From an uncultured Clostridia bacterium (GTDB taxonomy: Bacteria > Bacillota > Clostridia > Oscillospirales > Ruminococcaceae): 47,631 bases of DNA. The notes below the pieces were generated by a model that saw nothing but the letters and a program-made list of their open reading frames with translations, was not told the DNA's origin and searched no databases. The DNA lies in assembly GCA_944386285.1 (NCBI GenBank), contig CALXAM010000036.1, positions 1-47,631 on the forward strand. The letters are read 5' to 3'. Shown here one piece after another: positions 34,288 to 43,397 of this stretch. Positions within the stretch are counted from its first letter, which is position 1, and every line of letters starts with the position of its first letter. The position numbers were made by a program, and so were the translations under genes.

Positions 34288-35435
34288 TCAAAATCACTTT
34301 CATCTGCGTCGATGTCAATATCCATATCAAGTTCCACAGGAGACGCTTGAATCACCGGCGGTTTTGGCATCGATACAGTCGGCGTGTTGCGGCTTTTATC
34401 CATCAGTTCTTGACTGTGCGCACGCACTTTATCTGCAATCTCCTCACAGAGCGCCTCATTCTCTTTTAAGATTTGTTTTACCTTATCTCTGCCCTGACCG
34501 AGGCGTTCGCCGTTATAGCTAAACCATGCACCGCTTTTTTCAATGATATCAGCTTCAACTGCATAGTCGATGATTTCACCTACACGTGAAACACCTTCAC
34601 CATACATGATATCAAATACCACTTCTTTAAACGGCGGTGCCACTTTATTTTTCACAATCTTACATTTTGTCTTGTTACCGATAATTTCCGTACCGTTTTT
34701 GATCGCCTCACCGCGGCGCACTTCAATTCGAACAGACGAATAGAATTTGAGCGCACGACCGCCCGGCGTCGTTTCCGGATTTCCATACATCACACCGATT
34801 TTCTCACGCACCTGATTGATAAACACCGCTACGCAATTAGAACGTGAAACAACAGATGTTAGTTTTCTTAACGCTTGTGACATCAAACGTGCCTGCAAGC
34901 CGACATGCGCTTCACCCATCTCACCGTCGATCTCCGCCTTTGTTACCATTGCAGCAACGGAGTCCAATACAATCACGTCAAGTGCGCCCGATCGAATCAG
35001 TGCTTCCATAATTTCGAGTGCCTGTTCACCAGTATCCGGCTGTGAAACAAGAAGCGAATCGATATCAACACCCAGTGCTTTTGCATAAACAGGGTCAAGC
35101 GCATGCTCCACATCGATAAATGCAGCTTCGCCGCCTTCTTTTTGTGCCTGCGCGACAATTTGAAGCGCAACCGTTGTTTTACCGGACGATTCCGGACCAA
35201 ACACTTCGATAATACGTCCGCGCGGCACACCGCCGATTCCCAGTGCCATATCAAGGCCGAGTGAACCAGTGGAAATTGCGTCCACCTGCATCGTTGTCGC
35301 CTGTCCGAGCTTCATCACGGCGCCCTTTCCATATTGCTTCTCAATCTGGCTGATCGCCGTCTCAAGTGCTTTTTTCTTATCCTCCGCAGTCACCTGAAGC
35401 TGAACCTGCGGTTTTCCCTTCTGTTTTGTTGCCAT
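34284..35435 (-). CDS. recA: RecA recombinase
   Basis: RecA forms filaments on single-stranded DNA, drives homologous recombination and triggers LexA self-cleavage. The 383-residue protein has Walker [10 protein letters not shown] (80-88), [10 protein letters not shown], and the signature [14 protein letters not shown]. The C terminus is acidic ([14 protein letters not shown]), as in other RecA proteins. Only 36 bp separate it from prmC, and no clear SOS box lies there, so expression may come from upstream promoters. Confidence 0.97.
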   Translation of the reverse strand: MATKQKGKPQVQLQVTAEDKKKALETAISQIEKQYGKGAVMKLGQATTMQVDAISTGSLGLDMALGIGGVPRGRIIEVFGPESSGKTTVALQIVAQAQKEGGEAAFIDVEHALDPVYAKALGVDIDSLLVSQPDTGEQALEIMEALIRSGALDVIVLDSVAAMVTKAEIDGEMGEAHVGLQARLMSQALRKLTSVVSRSNCVAVFINQVREKIGVMYGNPETTPGGRALKFYSSVRIEVRRGEAIKNGTEIIGNKTKCKIVKNKVAPPFKEVVFDIMYGEGVSRVGEIIDYAVEADIIEKSGAWFSYNGERLGQGRDKVKQILKENEALCEEIADKVRAHSQELMDKSRNTPTVSMPKPPVIQASPVELDMDIDIDADESDFE

Positions 35436-35471
35436 ATTGCTTCTCCTATCTATATATACTGTTTATGCTTT

Positions 35472-36314
35472 TCAATTATTCACATGAGCGGCAGGCCATC
35501 TGCCAAACACCACTCGTATTATACCACACAGGTCCTTTTGTGTGCAAATATCCGTAAAGCCATGCTCCGAAAGGATCTGTGCCACTGCATCGTGCTGTCC
35601 CATTCCGATCTCATAAAAAAGCCATCCGCCCGGCACTAAATGAGATTTCCATTTCTCCGTAATGGTACGATAGAAAAAGAGTCCGTCTTCTTCTCCGTAA
35701 AGCGCCATCTCCGGCTCAAACGAAACTTCACGCTGAAGCGTTTGCATGTCCGACTTTGTCAGATACGGCGGATTGGATACGATCATATCATACATTCCTG
35801 TACTGTGCGCGCATACATCCCATAAGACTGCACGGCAATTTGCCCGATTCTTTTGAATATTTTTCTGCAAATAAGAAAACGCTTCTTCACTTTTTTCATA
35901 GCAATCCACCGGGATCTGCAATTCACAGGAAAGTGATATACCAATGCAGCCGCTTCCAGCGCACAAATCTGCAGCATTTTTCATTTGATATTGCTTTGCG
36001 CATAAAATCGCTGCTTCCACTAATGTTTCTGTATCTGCACGAGGAATCAGTACACCTTTTCCGACTGAAAAATCCCTGTTAAAAAAGCTCCATTCGCCGA
36101 TAATGTACTGCAATGGCTCACCATTTTTTCTGCGATCTAAACAGGAAAGATATCGATTCGTTTGCTGTTCGTTCAAACAAATCGTATCACATAGTACATC
36201 GATTCTTGAAACTGACGCACAATAAGAAAGCAGCTCAAACACTTCAAATGACGCGCATTCACTCACAGTCGAAAGCGTTTCACATCCGATTTGGTACGCC
36301 TCAAGCGCTCTCAT
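35472..36314 (-). CDS. prmC: Release factor glutamine methyltransferase
   Basis: PrmC methylates the GGQ glutamine of peptide release factors. The 280-residue protein has an N-terminal helical domain, VLIPRADTETL, an AdoMet loop DLCAGSGCIGISL and the active motif SNPPYLTK. The start is uncertain: ATG 36312-36314 is used here, while a GTG nine bases upstream is also possible and both overlap the end of the DUF1385 gene. It belongs to the long minus-strand operon ahead of recA. Confidence 0.9.
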   Translation of the reverse strand: MRALEAYQIGCETLSTVSECASFEVFELLSYCASVSRIDVLCDTICLNEQQTNRYLSCLDRRKNGEPLQYIIGEWSFFNRDFSVGKGVLIPRADTETLVEAAILCAKQYQMKNAADLCAGSGCIGISLSCELQIPVDCYEKSEEAFSYLQKNIQKNRANCRAVLWDVCAHSTGMYDMIVSNPPYLTKSDMQTLQREVSFEPEMALYGEEDGLFFYRTITEKWKSHLVPGGWLFYEIGMGQHDAVAQILSEHGFTDICTQKDLCGIIRVVFGRWPAAHVNN

Positions 36315-36316
36315 AT

Positions 36317-37267
36317 TTACCACTGATCCTCTTCTCGGTTTTTCGGCAGTACCGGTACGAGTGAAGCAATCGCCACCTCAATCTGACTATCATCCGGTTC
36401 TGCTGTTGTCAAATGCTGCATACACATTCCCGGCCATGAGATGATACGCGTTACAATATTATCATATCGTCCGGCCAACTTAATCAGTTCATATCCAACG
36501 CCCATAATGAGCGGGAGCATAAGAATTTTAAGCAGCATACGAATCAGCATGCTATCCCATGTTACCACTGAAGATACCACGATACTGATAATCAAAATCA
36601 GAATCATAAAACTTGTTCCACAGCGCGGATGAAACCGCTTTTGTTTGCGTACATTTTCAACCGTCAAAGGCAGTCCGTTTTCGTAACAGAAGATTGATTT
36701 ATGCTCTGCGCCATGATAACAAAAAACGCGTTTCATCTCTTTCATTCGCGAAACTGCCGCTAAATATCCGATAAAAATTGCCATTTTGATGATTCCTTCC
36801 AAAATGGACTTAAACACGCCAAGCGGTATCAGCAAATCAATTCCTTTTACAATCAATGCCGGTACCAAAATAAACAACAAAATACAAAGTGCAAGACCCA
36901 ACACCATAGAAATGCCCATCAGCACTTTCATCAAATGCTCCCCGAACACTTTCGTGAGCCATTGTTCAAATTTTGATTCCGGTTCGCTGTCCTCCTCATC
37001 TGCCATTCCTGAAATCTCCGCCGACTTGGCCAGATAGCGATATCCTGTTACAATGCTCTGCACAAACATGACAACGCCGCGCACAATCGGAATTTTTGAC
37101 GCAATACGTATCCCTTTTCCAGTATGAATTTCTTCGATCGAAACATCAATGTCCCCATCTGGTTTACGCACCGCCATCGCGGTGTGGGTGATTCCGCGCA
37201 TCATCACACCTTCAATCAGCGCCTGTCCGCCAATGCGGCTTTTTATCACTTTTACTTCTTCATCCAT
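36317..37267 (-). CDS. DUF1385 family membrane protein
   Basis: This 316-residue protein matches the DUF1385 (YqhQ) family, whose function is not established. The N terminus has GGQALIEGVMMRG, and the middle has VFCYHGAEHKSIFCYE and RFHPRCGTSF. These His, Cys and Glu residues could bind metal. About four to five membrane helices occupy residues 110-240. It sits between a histidine kinase gene and prmC, an arrangement common in clostridial genomes. Confidence 0.85.
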   Translation of the reverse strand: MDEEVKVIKSRIGGQALIEGVMMRGITHTAMAVRKPDGDIDVSIEEIHTGKGIRIASKIPIVRGVVMFVQSIVTGYRYLAKSAEISGMADEEDSEPESKFEQWLTKVFGEHLMKVLMGISMVLGLALCILLFILVPALIVKGIDLLIPLGVFKSILEGIIKMAIFIGYLAAVSRMKEMKRVFCYHGAEHKSIFCYENGLPLTVENVRKQKRFHPRCGTSFMILILIISIVVSSVVTWDSMLIRMLLKILMLPLIMGVGYELIKLAGRYDNIVTRIISWPGMCMQHLTTAEPDDSQIEVAIASLVPVLPKNREEDQW

Positions 37268-37289
37268 CTGATTTGTTTATGTCCTTTCT

Positions 37290-38762
37290 TTACTGATTTG
37301 TCTCAGTTTGTTCTGTCGGTGTCGTGATCTCGGTTTGCCGTATCTCACCTTTTTTCAAATTAACAGGCAAAAGGATCGTCACTGTCGTTCCTTCACCAAG
37401 CACACTTTCCAGTTGAATCTCACCGTCATGCATCTGCACAATTTCATCTGCCACAGCAAGTCCGATTCCGGATCCACGCCGCGTATGATTTGCCTTAAAA
37501 AATTTCGTTTTAACTTTCGGAAGATCCTCCGGTGAAATTCCGCATCCTGTGTCTGATACAGAAATGGAAATCATGGATTCCTGCATTTTCGCAGAAATGG
37601 TAACAGTATCACCGGAATCACTGTATTTTAGTGCATTGTCTATCACGTTGATAAATACCTGACGCAGGCGATTTTTGTCACCGAACATCGGCATCATCTC
37701 TTCCGGCTCTTCATATACGAGGTGAATTCCTTCACGTCTTGCACGTTCTGCAAACATCAGCACAGCATCCTCAAGTTCAGCCAGCACATCAATCGTACTC
37801 TTTACAAGCGTAAACCTGCCGCTCTGCATTCTTGAGAAGTCCAGCAACTCCTCCACCATGCCGGAAAGTCGTTCTGTTTCACCTGTAATGATCCGCATTC
37901 CTTTTTTCATTGTTTCTTTATCTTCGGGTGAATCTCCAAGTGTCATCAGCGTTTCGCTCCACCCTTTAATTGCAGTAAGCGGCGTACGAAGCTCATGGGA
38001 AACAGAAGATATAAATTCATTTTTCATGTCTTCTGATGCTGAAATTTCAGACGCCATAAAGTTGATGACATCCGTTAAATCACCAAGTTCATCATTTGAT
38101 TTTTTGACAATTCGTGTACTCATGTCACCTGTCGCAAACCGTTTCGCTGCCGCACTGACTTCACGTACCGGAATAACAATGGATTTTACAAAATAAAGTC
38201 CAGAAATCATCACAAGCGCAATGACAATTAAAGCAACCAAGAAAAACACCAACACATAAATGATCAAAAGCGTGTTAATATTTTCAAGCGATACAACATA
38301 ACGAATCGCAGAATACTCCGTCATTGTATTCGGAAGCATCAACGAAACTGCCATGATACTTTCGCCCGACTGATTTTTGCCGACATAGTATCCCATGCCA
38401 TCGGCACTGGTCATAGCCTCCGTGTAATCGGGCATCGTTTCCTGTCTTGTATAGGAAAATCCGCTTGAAGAAAGTGCGACCTGTCCGCTGTGATTGATTG
38501 CAGTAATCTCAAATTTATCCTTTTCCTCAGAATTTTCTACAATGTCACGCAGCTCTGCGGTGAAGTCCACGGAGTTATCATCTGCAATGCGCAGCAGAAT
38601 GCCTGATACCACGTTCACCCGTGAAGTAATCGCAGAACGCACAGATGTATAATAAAAATTCTGAATTGCAAACGTAAATGCAACGGCTGCCAGTAAAATA
38701 ACAATCAGAATCACACTTAAACTATTGATGATCCATCGCTGCGTGATACTTTTTACCGCCAT
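37290..38762 (-). CDS. Sensor histidine kinase
   Basis: This 490-residue membrane kinase has helices at about 15-38 and 165-190 with an extracytoplasmic sensor domain between them. A HAMP linker (about 190-240), the phosphoacceptor motif SSVSHELRTPL (H256), and an ATPase domain with NALKYSDSG, DTGCGISPEDLP and GSGIGLAV follow. ATG 38760-38762 is preceded by GAGAGGAAG; an earlier TTG lies inside the response regulator gene. It partners with the upstream regulator. The C-terminal tail is Thr/Glu-rich. The signal is unknown. Confidence 0.92.
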   Translation of the reverse strand: MAVKSITQRWIINSLSVILIVILLAAVAFTFAIQNFYYTSVRSAITSRVNVVSGILLRIADDNSVDFTAELRDIVENSEEKDKFEITAINHSGQVALSSSGFSYTRQETMPDYTEAMTSADGMGYYVGKNQSGESIMAVSLMLPNTMTEYSAIRYVVSLENINTLLIIYVLVFFLVALIVIALVMISGLYFVKSIVIPVREVSAAAKRFATGDMSTRIVKKSNDELGDLTDVINFMASEISASEDMKNEFISSVSHELRTPLTAIKGWSETLMTLGDSPEDKETMKKGMRIITGETERLSGMVEELLDFSRMQSGRFTLVKSTIDVLAELEDAVLMFAERARREGIHLVYEEPEEMMPMFGDKNRLRQVFINVIDNALKYSDSGDTVTISAKMQESMISISVSDTGCGISPEDLPKVKTKFFKANHTRRGSGIGLAVADEIVQMHDGEIQLESVLGEGTTVTILLPVNLKKGEIRQTEITTPTEQTETNQ

Positions 38763-38785
38763 GTGTCTGCTTCCTCTCTTATGTT

Positions 38786-39481
38786 TTACTCTTGCCACTT
38801 GTATCCATATCCCCAGATCGTCAACAAATGTGTTGGCTTAGACGGCTCATCTTCAATTTTCATACGCAACCGCCGGATATTGACATCCACGATTTTCACA
38901 TCACCGTAATATCCTTCTCCCCAAATTGCAGAAAGAATCTGATGTCGTTCCAGCGCCACGCCCTTATTTTTAATAAACAGCTCCATGAGTTGATACTCCA
39001 CCTGCGTCAAGTCAACCGGAACGCCGTTTTTGGTTAATGTTCTGCTTTTGGGATTTAAAATAAAAATTCCAGATACAATCGGCTGTACTGCCTGATTCAT
39101 TGATCTTGACATCGAAACGCGGCGATAAATCGCGTCAACACGTGCTACCAACTCCGACGGTGAAAACGGTTTTACCACATAATCATCTGCGCCAAGCATT
39201 AGCCCCCGTACTTTATCCATTTCCTGTGTTTTTGCTGTCAGCATAATAATTCCAAGATTATCACTGCGTGAACGCAATTCTTTGCAGACTGTAAACCCAT
39301 CAATTCCCGGCATCATAATGTCCAAAAGCACAACATCAATCTCGCCGTTTTCTTCTTCAAACAGCCGCAGTGCTTCCTCTCCATTTTCCGCCGCAATTGT
39401 CGTATATCCGCTGCGCTGTAAATTGATGACCACAAAATCGCGAATTGCCGCCTCATCTTCGCAAACAAGTATCTTTTTCAT
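38786..39481 (-). CDS. OmpR-family response regulator
   Basis: This 231-residue regulator has a receiver domain with acidic pocket C-E-D-E and phosphorylation site D54 (LLDIMMPG), T in MLTAK and K in VVKPFSP. The C-terminal winged helix includes LTQVEYQLMELFIKNKG and VDVNIRRLRMKIE. It sits between the lipoprotein and kinase genes. Target promoters are not evident here. Confidence 0.94.
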   Translation of the reverse strand: MKKILVCEDEAAIRDFVVINLQRSGYTTIAAENGEEALRLFEEENGEIDVVLLDIMMPGIDGFTVCKELRSRSDNLGIIMLTAKTQEMDKVRGLMLGADDYVVKPFSPSELVARVDAIYRRVSMSRSMNQAVQPIVSGIFILNPKSRTLTKNGVPVDLTQVEYQLMELFIKNKGVALERHQILSAIWGEGYYGDVKIVDVNIRRLRMKIEDEPSKPTHLLTIWGYGYKWQE

Positions 39482-39495
39482 GCAAACTCTCCTTT

Positions 39496-40836
39496 TTAGC
39501 GCGCATACAATTTAAAATTCATTTTAACGGTTTCCTCATCAATCAGCAATGAACGTGCCGACTCCGATAATGCAGAAGCATTTGGAATCTCGCATACATA
39601 TACAAGCTGCCCATTGTTTTGCAGCAGGATATACTTACTGTTTTCTTTATATTCATTGCTTTTAAACACGTAAATCGATAAAAGTTTTTCTTCCGTAATC
39701 TGTCCGTCTGCATAATAGACAAAAGACAATTCATTTGTATTCGCAGAAAATACAGGCGTGACCTGATCTTCCCAAGCATCCGGCAACGTAAACAAATAGC
39801 CGAGCGAATAAGAAACATAAGTAAGGCTGCTGCGCACAAGTTCTCCGGACTCATAAACATACCATTCTGTCAGTTCTTCCTGAGAATGTTTTTGTTCCGT
39901 TTCATATCCAAGTGCCGTTTGATGAACCGGAATTTCAATCACACCATCTCCATTGATGTCCATCGAAACTGCGCCAGAACTCCTAACAGTGTCGGAAACC
40001 AAATTGATTTCCTTCTGTCGATCATACAGTAAATTTTCAAGAGTTCCCGTCTTTTTGTCATAAACAAGAATTTCCGTTGTACATTGATTGGATCCACGCA
40101 TGCCGTCTAAATAAAACGCGTTGGTTTCATCTGAAAGCTTTCCGACAATCAAGTGGTAGTATGACGTGACATTTGGATCAACCGAACAACTGCCAATTAA
40201 ATGAACGCTTCCATAACTATAAATTTCATATAATGAAGCAACCGATCCTGATTTAGCTGTATGATCTAGAGAAATGGATAAAATTTCAGCATAACCGTTC
40301 TCATCGATATCTGATACTTCATAACTGTCGCAAAGGATCGGATCATCCGTCTGAACAAGCCGTCCATCCTGATACTGATAAATTAAAACACTCTTTCCGG
40401 ACACAGAAGACGCTGTGACCCCTACCACAATGAAGGTGTTCATATTAGACTGCACGAAATTTACTTTCTCAATCTCATTTGCTGCAATTCCTGCATCATA
40501 AACAGATACCCATTCTCCATCGCGTTGGTCGAGTACATTGATACGCAATGTATTGGTCGCATTGACATTATCCTCGCGCATATAAAAAACAATTGCTTCC
40601 TGCGTAGATTCATCATCAATGTTGTTGATTAAAAATGCAGAGGTAAAATCACCCTTACGCGGATATACCAAACGAATATTACTTCCTGTGCTTGCTTGAA
40701 GCGCTGTATAAATCTCATTTTGCTGCTCAGAAAGTTTCGGCGGCTTTAACAAATCCTCAATTCCCGTTTGTGTGTAATTGCATCCGGTCAACAGGAACAT
40801 CACAACAAGACACGCTGCAATCAGCTTTTTCCTCAT
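39496..40836 (-). CDS. Lipoprotein with beta-propeller-like repeats, unknown function
   Basis: This 446-residue lipoprotein has a signal peptide ending in LTGC. I do not recognise a characterised family. Two Asp-rich segments, SDIDENGYAEILSIS (near 185) and MDINGDGVIEIPV (near 295), resemble calcium-binding loops of VCBS/FG-GAP repeats, so a beta-propeller is plausible. ATG 40834-40836 follows AAAGGAGG. The downstream regulator and kinase genes suggest a role as envelope sensor or modulator of that pair, which is inference. Confidence 0.78.
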   Translation of the reverse strand: MRKKLIAACLVVMFLLTGCNYTQTGIEDLLKPPKLSEQQNEIYTALQASTGSNIRLVYPRKGDFTSAFLINNIDDESTQEAIVFYMREDNVNATNTLRINVLDQRDGEWVSVYDAGIAANEIEKVNFVQSNMNTFIVVGVTASSVSGKSVLIYQYQDGRLVQTDDPILCDSYEVSDIDENGYAEILSISLDHTAKSGSVASLYEIYSYGSVHLIGSCSVDPNVTSYYHLIVGKLSDETNAFYLDGMRGSNQCTTEILVYDKKTGTLENLLYDRQKEINLVSDTVRSSGAVSMDINGDGVIEIPVHQTALGYETEQKHSQEELTEWYVYESGELVRSSLTYVSYSLGYLFTLPDAWEDQVTPVFSANTNELSFVYYADGQITEEKLLSIYVFKSNEYKENSKYILLQNNGQLVYVCEIPNASALSESARSLLIDEETVKMNFKLYAR

Positions 40837-40886
40837 TTTCTGCCGCCTCCTTTGCACAACGATTTTTATTGCGATAATTTAGTTTC

Positions 40887-40895
40887 ATTATATCA
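40887..40895 (-). promoter_or_regulatory. Extended -10 promoter of the lipoprotein/two-component operon
   Basis: TGATATAAT occurs on the minus strand, with TATAAT at 40887-40892 and the TGA-type extension at 40893-40895. No good -35 box is visible. This could start the whole run down to pgsA, since I see no terminator between these genes. Confidence 0.5.
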
Positions 40896-41036
40896 TAAAA
40901 CAAATCAAATTCCTATGGTGAAAACAGAGAAAAACGATTGTTCTTTTTTACATTTTTATGAACAACTCGCCGAGTGTTTTTTGGGAACGCAGTGGATATC
41001 GGCCTTCGTTTTTATCTCTTTATATAAAGAAATCAA

Positions 41037-41077
41037 AAATAGGACGGATTCGTTTATCAAACGCTACCGTCCTATTT
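41037..41077. terminator. Terminator after the GH51 gene
   Basis: AAATAGGACGG (41037-41047) and CCGTCCTATTT (41067-41077) form an 11-bp stem with a 19-base loop. A T-rich tail follows on the minus strand. Confidence 0.75.
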
Positions 41078-41124
41078 GATTCGATATCCAAATTGTTCTA
41101 AAGATTCATTTGGCTCACTGCATA

Positions 41125-43029
41125 TTATTCAATGTCTGCTTTTGTGTCAAACACCAACAAATAAACACCATACGGCCGCATGACAAAAGAATCTTCAGCA
41201 GGCAGATCTTGAATAGATACATGCTCTGGTTTTTCAATACTATTTTCAGATTCCGGTGATTCCGCAAATACACCAAACAGTTTACGAGGAACAAACTGAT
41301 CCCCAATATGAATGGTAACCTGTGTCGGTTCTTTTGAAAAATGAGCGATCTTTAAAAGGATTGTACCATCTTTACAAATTCCAGCAGTTGCTCGTATCTG
41401 CGCTTCTCCTGTAAAAGAATCTACTGCTACAGTCGTCTTCACAATTTGCTCTGCACGATGATGTGAAAATAGTTTTTGCACATGATAGGAAGGGATTCCA
41501 AACACATGATCATCCTCATAGCAGATTAAATTCACCGGCCATTTTCGATCACGCATATGGCATAAAAGCGGTGCATAAGATGCCATCTTCACAAGGTCAC
41601 CGTTTTCCTCTAAATGAATTAAGAACGCCGCCTCTGCGCAAGCCGCTGCCATGTTTCCGATTCCCACTTCCTGATTCGCCGCATACTCTCCGACATAAAC
41701 CCCTTTTCCATTGCGCGGGTAGCGGTCATACCGATGTGCCATCGCAAGGAAGCGCTCCGGTGTTACATAAAAATGCTCGTCGATCAAATCATAAAACGCC
41801 GGCTGTTTTGCTGCATTCTTGTCTACATGATAATCATTGATAATGTAAATTAAAGAAGGAAACCGCTGTTTTAACGTATCAATAAATCGTTGATACCGTA
41901 CGAGATATTCATCGCCCCAGTTCTCATTTCCGATTTCAATATAAGCAAGCGGAAACGGTTCCGGATGACCTGCTTGCGCACGGCGAGCTGCCCATTCACT
42001 GGTCAGCGGATCACCGATCGCATATTCAATCGCATGGATCGCATCATTTAAAAATTTCTCTATCTGTTCATCGGTTCCATACTCCGGCGCGCGACACTGA
42101 CACGACATGCCGCAGTTTACGACATATAGTGCTTTCGCGCCGATATCCTCACAAAATGTAAGATACTCATGGTATCCGATTCCATCGCTTCGCCGATATC
42201 CCCATAGATTGTAACATCCTTTTCGATCTTCTACAGGCCCTAACGTATCGGCAAACGAAAACGCAGTTTCAAGACAGATTCCCTCTACAATACAGCCGCC
42301 GGGAAATCGGAAAAAAGAAGGCGACAGATCTGCAATCATTTGCGCAATTCGCGGATTCATTCCATTTTCACGATTCTTAAACGTCTGCTTTGGAAACAAC
42401 GATACAAAATCAAACATCAACACACCATCTGAACCGGCAGTCAGTGTTAGGTGACATCCATTGGCATGCTTAGAAACTGTAAGGGTTGCCGAGATCTTTG
42501 AAAACGCCTCACCAACCGCTGTAACTTCACAAGAACCGACCGTCTCGCCATAGGGGGTCTCAATTTCTGCATGCAATGATGAGATTGTACCGCGTACGAT
42601 CATGGTTAACCGGTATTCTCCCGGAAACACTGTCATTCCCCAATAGCCGGTATTATAAACCGTGACTGTTCCACATGTTGTATTCTCCGCAGTCATCACA
42701 AGCTGATTCGGCACATCATGATTTCGCGGATTTTCAATAGAACCATACATGGTTCCATTGGCATGTCCTGTCGTCCGCAGATGCCATCCGGGCAGCGGGT
42801 CATCAAGCTTCCATGGTTCTGTCTGTCCATTTTCAGTTACAGCGCGATCTTGGTACCACGCTGTCCCCTCAGGGATTCGCGCATCCATGAAATTTCGATT
42901 TCTGACAAGCTCGGCATATAATCCGCCATCACCCGCATGATTGATTTCTTCAAAAAATACACCATAAAAATCCGGCGATAACGTGCACTTCATTTGATCT
43001 GGATGCACCCGAATATTCGCAAAATTCAT
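41125..43029 (-). CDS. GH51 alpha-L-arabinofuranosidase
   Basis: This 634-residue enzyme releases arabinose from arabinan or arabinoxylan oligosaccharides. No signal peptide is present, so it is cytoplasmic. A carbohydrate-binding beta-sandwich-like insert (about 60-215) precedes the barrel. The acid/base is E369 in IGNENWGDEY and the nucleophile E448 in YVGEYAA. A final beta domain contains KIAHFSKEPTQVTIH. The domain order resembles plant and fungal-type GH51 (larger form) more than the ~500-residue bacterial enzymes. It is a single gene with its own promoter and terminator. Confidence 0.9.
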   Translation of the reverse strand: MNFANIRVHPDQMKCTLSPDFYGVFFEEINHAGDGGLYAELVRNRNFMDARIPEGTAWYQDRAVTENGQTEPWKLDDPLPGWHLRTTGHANGTMYGSIENPRNHDVPNQLVMTAENTTCGTVTVYNTGYWGMTVFPGEYRLTMIVRGTISSLHAEIETPYGETVGSCEVTAVGEAFSKISATLTVSKHANGCHLTLTAGSDGVLMFDFVSLFPKQTFKNRENGMNPRIAQMIADLSPSFFRFPGGCIVEGICLETAFSFADTLGPVEDRKGCYNLWGYRRSDGIGYHEYLTFCEDIGAKALYVVNCGMSCQCRAPEYGTDEQIEKFLNDAIHAIEYAIGDPLTSEWAARRAQAGHPEPFPLAYIEIGNENWGDEYLVRYQRFIDTLKQRFPSLIYIINDYHVDKNAAKQPAFYDLIDEHFYVTPERFLAMAHRYDRYPRNGKGVYVGEYAANQEVGIGNMAAACAEAAFLIHLEENGDLVKMASYAPLLCHMRDRKWPVNLICYEDDHVFGIPSYHVQKLFSHHRAEQIVKTTVAVDSFTGEAQIRATAGICKDGTILLKIAHFSKEPTQVTIHIGDQFVPRKLFGVFAESPESENSIEKPEHVSIQDLPAEDSFVMRPYGVYLLVFDTKADIE

Positions 43030-43063
43030 AAAACCCGCCCTCTTTTTGACTCAATTTATTTTA

Positions 43064-43091
43064 ATCATAACAAATCCAAATCAAAAGTCAA
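43064..43091 (-). promoter_or_regulatory. Promoter of the GH51 gene
   Basis: TTGACT (43086-43091), a 16-bp spacer and TATGAT (43064-43069) lie 35 bp before the GH51 start. A GAGGGCGGG stretch upstream of ATG 43029 is the likely ribosome site. Confidence 0.65.
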
Positions 43092-43114
43092 TTCTCAATT
43101 CAGCAATTTTCTTT

Positions 43115-43223
43115 GCAAAAAACAACAATGCACAGCAACTGGGGCGGTCGCTGTGCATTGTTGTTCAATAGGTATTATTGAGGAGGGGTGAAAATTTATA
43201 CTTTTAGCTTGCCTTAAAAGTAT
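43115..43223 (-). ncRNA. Candidate small RNA with two stem-loops and a C-rich linker
   Basis: The minus strand of the GH51-lexA gap has an extended -10 sequence TGCTATACT (TATACT at 43230-43235). The predicted RNA begins with ATACTTTTA/TAAAAGTAT, a nine-pair hairpin (arms 43199-43224), whose first bases fall at or just before the predicted start. It continues with an unpaired CACCCCTCCTC. It ends in a perfect 16-pair hairpin (43121-43136 with 43150-43165) and a six-T run, an ideal intrinsic terminator. No credible protein is encoded. The C-rich linker could pair with GGAGG ribosome sites, as in known Gram-positive small RNAs. Length would be about 109 bases. The start site and function are inferred. 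Confidence 0.5.
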
Positions 43224-43327
43224 GGTTTTAGTATAGCACTGATTTTTCTTTAGGGTGTTACTCTCGTATGAAAAGATCATGAAGTTTTCAGCAATAAATT
43301 ATGATCTGATGTTCATAAATAAGACTG

Positions 43328-43357
43328 TTGACAAACACATGTTCGCTCTATTATAAT
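43328..43357 (+). promoter_or_regulatory. lexA promoter with SOS box
   Basis: TTGACA (43328-43333), an 18-bp spacer and TATAAT (43352-43357) form the promoter. CAAACACATGTTCG (43332-43345) matches the Gram-positive LexA box CGAAC-N4-GTTYG in reverse and covers the spacer. LexA should therefore repress its own gene. Confidence 0.88.
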
Positions 43358-43397
43358 AAATAATAGAAAATTAAGAACTTTACAGGAGTGTAGACCG

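Noticed and set aside
43170..43220. Possible plus-strand leader peptide after GAGGAGGGGTG
   Set aside because: The GTG lies directly against the supposed ribosome site and the frame ends after nine codons. The GGAGG is the complement of the C-rich linker of the small RNA.
43095..43280. 61-codon minus-strand frame in the GH51-lexA gap
   Set aside because: It spans a perfect hairpin and has no ribosome site. The stretch is better explained as a structured RNA.
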